This document shows, one piece after another, positions 60,577-64,000 of a DNA stretch of 64,000 nucleotides; positions within the stretch are counted from its first letter, which is position 1, and each line of letters opens with the position of its first letter. The translations under genes and the position numbers were made by a program. The stretch is from Candidatus Uabimicrobium amorphum. Lineage in GTDB: Bacteria > Planctomycetota > Uabimicrobiia > Uabimicrobiales > Uabimicrobiaceae. The notes under the pieces were generated by a model. The model searched no databases. It was not told the origin of the DNA and worked only from the letters and a program-made list of their open reading frames with translations. The stretch is from NCBI RefSeq assembly GCF_009002475.1, contig NZ_AP019860.1, positions 7,640,501 through 7,704,500 of the forward strand, in the 5' to 3' direction.

Positions 60577-62046
60577 TTAATTATTAATTTCAAAAAGTCC
60601 CATAGTTTTTTGCAAATCAGCCACATGCCATTGGTATTCTTTCTTGAACTTTACTAACATTAAAGAAAGGTCGAGTAGTGTTCTTTCTGTGTCTAATACA
60701 TCTAAAAAATCTACTTTTTTTCCAGCTTGGTAGGAGACACGTGTTACTTTGAGTGCTTCTTTTGCAAGAGGGATTAGCTTCTTTTCGTGTAGGATAATCT
60801 GACGCCAACTTGTATCTATTTTGAAGTATAAATCGCGAATTTTATGAATCGTTTTTTGCTTGGTATCTTTTAACTGTTCTTGTATTGCAGTATTTTTAAC
60901 GACCATTTCTTGTATATAACTATCTCTTTGTGCAAAATCAAATCGCGGCATATTGTCAATGCGATCAGAGAATGATTCTTTTTGTCTTCCTGCTCCAACG
61001 CGTTCTTTGTTTCTATTTTCAAAATAACTTAAGCCAGTAGTGAAATCGGGATATAGTTTATCCTTTGCGAGAGAAATGACTTGTTGTAGTTTTTGGCTTT
61101 TTAAGGCGATCATTTGAATTTCTTGTCGGTTGTACAAACCTTTTTCGTATAGTTTATTGAGGTCTACTTGTAGTTTATGGATATTTCTTTTTGAGGGCGC
61201 ACCTAAATTTGAATTTGTTGGCAGTTCTAACGTGGTAAGGATACTTACTTTTACCGTTTTCAATCTTTCTTCGTATGTTTTTGTATCTTCCTGGATATTA
61301 GCTTTTAAAATCTGTAATTTTAAAACATCAGCATAACCAGTTAGTCCTGCACGAAATTTATCTCTGGCTGTATTTTCCAAAGCGGAAACTATTTGTTCGT
61401 GTTCTTGTTGGATATGCAGACTTTCTTCTGCATAGATCAAATCGGCATAGTCTTTTGTTATTCTGTTAATTAAATCTCGCAGTACAATGGTATATTCTAA
61501 CTCTACCATCTTTACTTCTGTGTTAATAATCTCTCCCATGATGCTCGATCTGGCTGGTTGAGGTGTGCTCATATCAACTGTAGGACTTTGTGTCTGCATA
61601 CCTACTTTTGTATTTATGGTTCTCGTAAACGAAGAGTATTGCGCGAGTAGATTTTGTAAAAAGAATGTTTGTGGATATCTTTGTTTTACTGATTCTACTT
61701 TCTTTTTGATATCTTTAATACTTGAGTTACGTTCGTATGCAAGACAGATTAAAAGCTCTAAAGACAACTGTTGAGATAGTTTATCTTCAGGAGCATCGGC
61801 AAAAGATCTGTATTTTTTTGCTAAGGGCGAAGTAAAATCATATAGAATTACTTGCTGTTCATTATCTCTTTTCAACGACTCATGCCAACGATTTTTTATA
61901 TGTTCTTCCGTATTGATCCTAGAAGTTTGTGGCTGTACAAGAGGTTTTATAACTGGAGGTTTACTCAAATGAACTTTTGGTTTGTAGCTCCAACAACCAG
62001 TGAGAAGTAATAAAAACAATAAACTCGGTACATAGTAAATATTCAT
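60577..62046 (-). CDS. TolC-like outer membrane efflux lipoprotein
   Basis: This 489-residue protein has a lipoprotein signal (LLFLLLLTGCWS) and long alpha-helical hairpins typical of outer membrane efflux proteins, e.g. VELEYTIVLRDLINRITKDY, ALENTARDKFRAGLTGYADV and VTRVSYQAGKKVDFLDVLDT. Such proteins form trimeric export channels. ATG 62046 is chosen because GAGGAGAAA lies upstream; the longer frame overlaps the previous gene. It follows another TolC-like gene with a two-base gap. Its N-terminal region diverges from classical TolC. Confidence 0.85.
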   Translation of the reverse strand: MNIYYVPSLLFLLLLTGCWSYKPKVHLSKPPVIKPLVQPQTSRINTEEHIKNRWHESLKRDNEQQVILYDFTSPLAKKYRSFADAPEDKLSQQLSLELLICLAYERNSSIKDIKKKVESVKQRYPQTFFLQNLLAQYSSFTRTINTKVGMQTQSPTVDMSTPQPARSSIMGEIINTEVKMVELEYTIVLRDLINRITKDYADLIYAEESLHIQQEHEQIVSALENTARDKFRAGLTGYADVLKLQILKANIQEDTKTYEERLKTVKVSILTTLELPTNSNLGAPSKRNIHKLQVDLNKLYEKGLYNRQEIQMIALKSQKLQQVISLAKDKLYPDFTTGLSYFENRNKERVGAGRQKESFSDRIDNMPRFDFAQRDSYIQEMVVKNTAIQEQLKDTKQKTIHKIRDLYFKIDTSWRQIILHEKKLIPLAKEALKVTRVSYQAGKKVDFLDVLDTERTLLDLSLMLVKFKKEYQWHVADLQKTMGLFEINN

Positions 62047-62048
62047 CT

Positions 62049-63452
62049 TTATTTCTCCTCTCTTGTAGTGATTTCTGAAGGAAGTGATCCACCACATAAT
62101 TGCGATAATGTAACAATGCCCTGGGCATAGTCACTTTGAGCACGAGCTAATGACAACGAAAAATTAAGCCACACACTTTGGCTTTCCAAAACACTAAGAA
62201 GGCTTTTTTCGCCATCTCGATACCAATTTTCGGCAATTTCTATCGAATTCTCTGCCTCTGGTAACAACCTATCGTTATAAAGTTTTGTCAAACGCACATA
62301 ATTGCTGACTTTGTAATACACTTTTTTTAATTCTGCTGCGAGCTGGTTTTCTATATTTTTTTTGGTTTGCTTGGCATCCTGAATATTATGTCGTGATTCA
62401 CGTACACGAGCATTGCGTTTAGGTATCCATATTGGAAGGTTAACGCCAAAGGTAATGCCATAAATGTCCTGACCATCATCGTCAAAATCAAAATTAAATC
62501 CAGAAAGTGTTCTATCTACTTGCGTCCATGATGCGCCAACCGAAAAATCAGGAAAGTACTCAGTAAAAGCAAGAGCTAGTTTATGATCGGCTTTGTTAAT
62601 AGCTACAGTTGCTGCCAAAATTTCCTGGTTATTCTTCAGAGCATACTGATAGAAAACTTCAAATTGCTTTAGTTCTTCCGCTTCCATAAAAATAAGGTTT
62701 TGTAGCTGTATAATATTTTGCGGATTGAGATTCAAAAAAGCGTTTAGTTGACCTATTTCTACTTCACGCAATTCCTGCAGCCGAATACAATCATAGCCCA
62801 ACTGTGCTAGTTGGGATTGAGCTTTCATCAAGTCAGGTAAAGGTGCTTTCCCTGAAGTATTTTCGACAGCAGCAACCTTTACCAATTGCGCAACTAAATC
62901 TTCGTTTTTTTTCGTAATTTCAATTGCTTTCTCGATATAAACTAATTCATAAAAATGTTTTTGTACCTTAGCCACAACATCGCGAATTGTACGCTCATAA
63001 GCTAAACGTGCTATTTGCGTATCGTCCTTTACCAATTCCCCCTTAAGATGTAGTTTTTTTGGGAAAGGTATGTTCTGCATGATAGTGACTTTATGCCTTT
63101 GCGGTCCTACACGTGTTTCTGGTTCTTTCAAAAAGAAAGTATATGTTAACATTGGATCAGGCAATGATATTGCCTGAGGATATTTTTCCGCTGTAGCCCT
63201 CCATTTATGACGAGCTGATTGTATTTGCGGGTTATTCTCTAATGCCAACTTGATAAGTGAGTTTAATGTCACCGGACCTTTAGAACTTTTTTGCGTTTTC
63301 ATATCTGTCTCATTTTTTTGTTGAGAAACCGCTAGTGGTTCGCCAATAGTTGCAAAAATTTCAGCGGTGTCATCATCTACATCTACTGTAGAACAACTTG
63401 CAATGCAAAGTGTACAAAGGACAGATAAAAACTTGATATACATGTTATTCAT
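62049..63452 (-). CDS. TolC/CusC-like outer membrane efflux lipoprotein
   Basis: This 467-residue protein has a lipoprotein signal (LCTLCIASCSTV) and an outer membrane efflux fold: SLIKLALENNPQIQSARHKW, the PQAISLPDPMLTY turn, FYELVYIEKAIEITKKNEDL, and the second half FSVGASWTQVDR to NWYRDGEKSLLSVLESQSVW. It resembles the outer component of heavy-metal or drug RND efflux. No RND pump or adaptor is in the window; the adaptor could lie beyond the right edge. An AGAGG site precedes the start. It is downstream of an FHA protein gene by 9 bases. Confidence 0.88.
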   Translation of the reverse strand: MNNMYIKFLSVLCTLCIASCSTVDVDDDTAEIFATIGEPLAVSQQKNETDMKTQKSSKGPVTLNSLIKLALENNPQIQSARHKWRATAEKYPQAISLPDPMLTYTFFLKEPETRVGPQRHKVTIMQNIPFPKKLHLKGELVKDDTQIARLAYERTIRDVVAKVQKHFYELVYIEKAIEITKKNEDLVAQLVKVAAVENTSGKAPLPDLMKAQSQLAQLGYDCIRLQELREVEIGQLNAFLNLNPQNIIQLQNLIFMEAEELKQFEVFYQYALKNNQEILAATVAINKADHKLALAFTEYFPDFSVGASWTQVDRTLSGFNFDFDDDGQDIYGITFGVNLPIWIPKRNARVRESRHNIQDAKQTKKNIENQLAAELKKVYYKVSNYVRLTKLYNDRLLPEAENSIEIAENWYRDGEKSLLSVLESQSVWLNFSLSLARAQSDYAQGIVTLSQLCGGSLPSEITTREEK

Positions 63453-63461
63453 AGTGGACCT

Positions 63462-63947
63462 CTACCACACAAAACAATAAAAAAAGATAAACAGTGACAG
63501 AAGTATGAAAAAAACCATAACGACTGCTTCGATTGTTGAGCCCAAAGGAGTTTTTTCATTATCCTCCCAATTACTAGCAAATGATCCTTCCCTTGGTGGC
63601 TTCATCATAGGTAACTCCATGGTATCATCAAGAGCTAAAGACTTTTCAAAAAAAGAAAAGCTAAATGGCCCAATATTGATTTGATCTCCATGCTTGAGTT
63701 CTTTTTTTTCGGAAATAGATTTTCCTGAAACTTGAGAAGGATTACGGCTTAAATTGTGAAATAGCCAACGCTTAGTTTCTTTACAAAACTTAATATTAGC
63801 ATGTTGCCTGGATATTGATGGATGCGGTAGAACGATGGCGGCAATAGGACTTTCACCTTCAATACCGCGCCCAATAATATTGTCTTCAGTTTCTTTAAGC
63901 AGGTACTCTTTTCCGGCATTATGATAAACAAGATAAACGTTATTCAT
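63462..63947 (-). CDS. FHA-domain protein with C-terminal membrane anchor
   Basis: This 161-residue protein has an N-terminal FHA domain (about 3-100) with the key residues IIGRG (Gly26, Arg27), SISRQHANI (Ser46, His49) and NLSRNPS (Asn65/Asn69), so it should bind phosphothreonine peptides. After a polar linker with DDTMELPMM, a single C-terminal helix (139-160) anchors it with the FHA domain in the cytosol. It can read the output of the Ser/Thr kinases. Its start overlaps the end of the upstream truncated gene by 8 bases, and two TolC-like genes follow in the same operon. Confidence 0.92.
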   Translation of the reverse strand: MNNVYLVYHNAGKEYLLKETEDNIIGRGIEGESPIAAIVLPHPSISRQHANIKFCKETKRWLFHNLSRNPSQVSGKSISEKKELKHGDQINIGPFSFSFFEKSLALDDTMELPMMKPPREGSFASNWEDNEKTPLGSTIEAVVMVFFILLSLFIFFYCFVW

Positions 63948-64000
63948 CTTCTTCTCCTTCAGCGTCCAGCTTAAATTTCCATACGATTTCTTTGATTCCA
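63940..64000 (-). CDS. unidentified protein, C-terminal fragment
   Basis: The last 19 codons and stop of a gene that enters from beyond the right edge: the end reads GIKEIVWKFKLDAEGEEDE and stops at 63940. The stop overlaps the FHA gene start by 8 bases, showing translational coupling. Too little is visible to name it. Confidence 0.7.
   Translation of the reverse strand, partial: GIKEIVWKFKLDAEGEEDE

Noticed and set aside
1..64000. Search for CRISPR arrays and rRNA genes
   Set aside because: No evenly spaced direct repeats of CRISPR type and no rRNA-like sequence were seen; the repeats found are inverted or REP-like.

Overview
The window is AT-rich, densely coding bacterial chromosome using the standard code. 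It looks like a planctomycete of the Candidatus Uabimicrobium type (phagocytosis-like, low G+C). This is inference from gene content: six Hanks-type Ser/Thr kinase proteins in 64 kb, several fused to WD40, TPR or Sel1-like repeats; a PEP-CTERM protein; many lipoproteins and PQQ/SUMF1-type exported proteins; and a bacterial homologue of the animal LPS-deacylating enzyme acyloxyacyl hydrolase. No rRNA or CRISPR array was seen; one tRNA is present.

Layout. 1-3.8 kb (- strand): cytochrome c oxidase operon of the A2 type, SCO-I-III-IV-II, with subunit II cut by the window edge. 4.3-11.1 kb (- strand): a compact operon, Bax1-like nuclease, MlaE permease, MCE/MlaD, PqiC-like lipoprotein, MlaF ATPase with a zinc ribbon, a STAS protein, and an RsbW-GAF-RsbU fusion; this suggests a lipid transporter controlled by phospho-switching. 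11.3-14 kb (+): enoyl-CoA hydratase, biotin carboxylase, GcvH. 14-18 kb: SUMF1-type lipoprotein, a membrane Ser/Thr kinase and a small membrane protein. 18.1-20.5 kb: a REP-like repeat, the PEP-CTERM protein and the acyloxyacyl hydrolase. 20.7-24.2 kb: dnaG-rpoD with a clear promoter and terminator. 24.2-28.2 kb: DUF4198 protein, sulfotransferase, a 367-bp palindromic MITE-like element, and the formaldehyde detoxification pair frmA-fghA. 28.2-29 kb: a structured intergenic region (small-RNA candidate, hairpin, second MITE-like element) and an HU-family gene.

29.2-43.6 kb (+): signalling genes (TPR protein, histidine kinase with a degenerate receiver, two giant Ser/Thr kinases with WD40 propellers), then acetyl-CoA synthetase, a SMI1/KNR4-TPR protein and another kinase. 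43.5-48.5 kb (-): DUF4956, CotH/beta-helix, VTC and a soluble Ser/Thr kinase. 48.6-52.3 kb: a serine hydrolase, a small Rossmann-like protein, and a PQQ-propeller/PepSY-TM pair behind a Fur-box-like palindrome. 52.5-56.1 kb (-): a 1200-residue tail-anchored pseudokinase with acidic repeats. 56.3-60.5 kb: tRNA-Leu(UAG) followed by a minimal integrase-primase element with hairpins and repeats. 60.6-64 kb (-): two TolC-like lipoproteins, a membrane-anchored FHA protein and a truncated gene.

The recurring theme is Ser/Thr phosphorylation placed beside envelope functions: a Mla-type transporter with STAS/RsbW/RsbU parts, a kinase with the CotH/VTC cassette, and an FHA protein with TolC-type channels.
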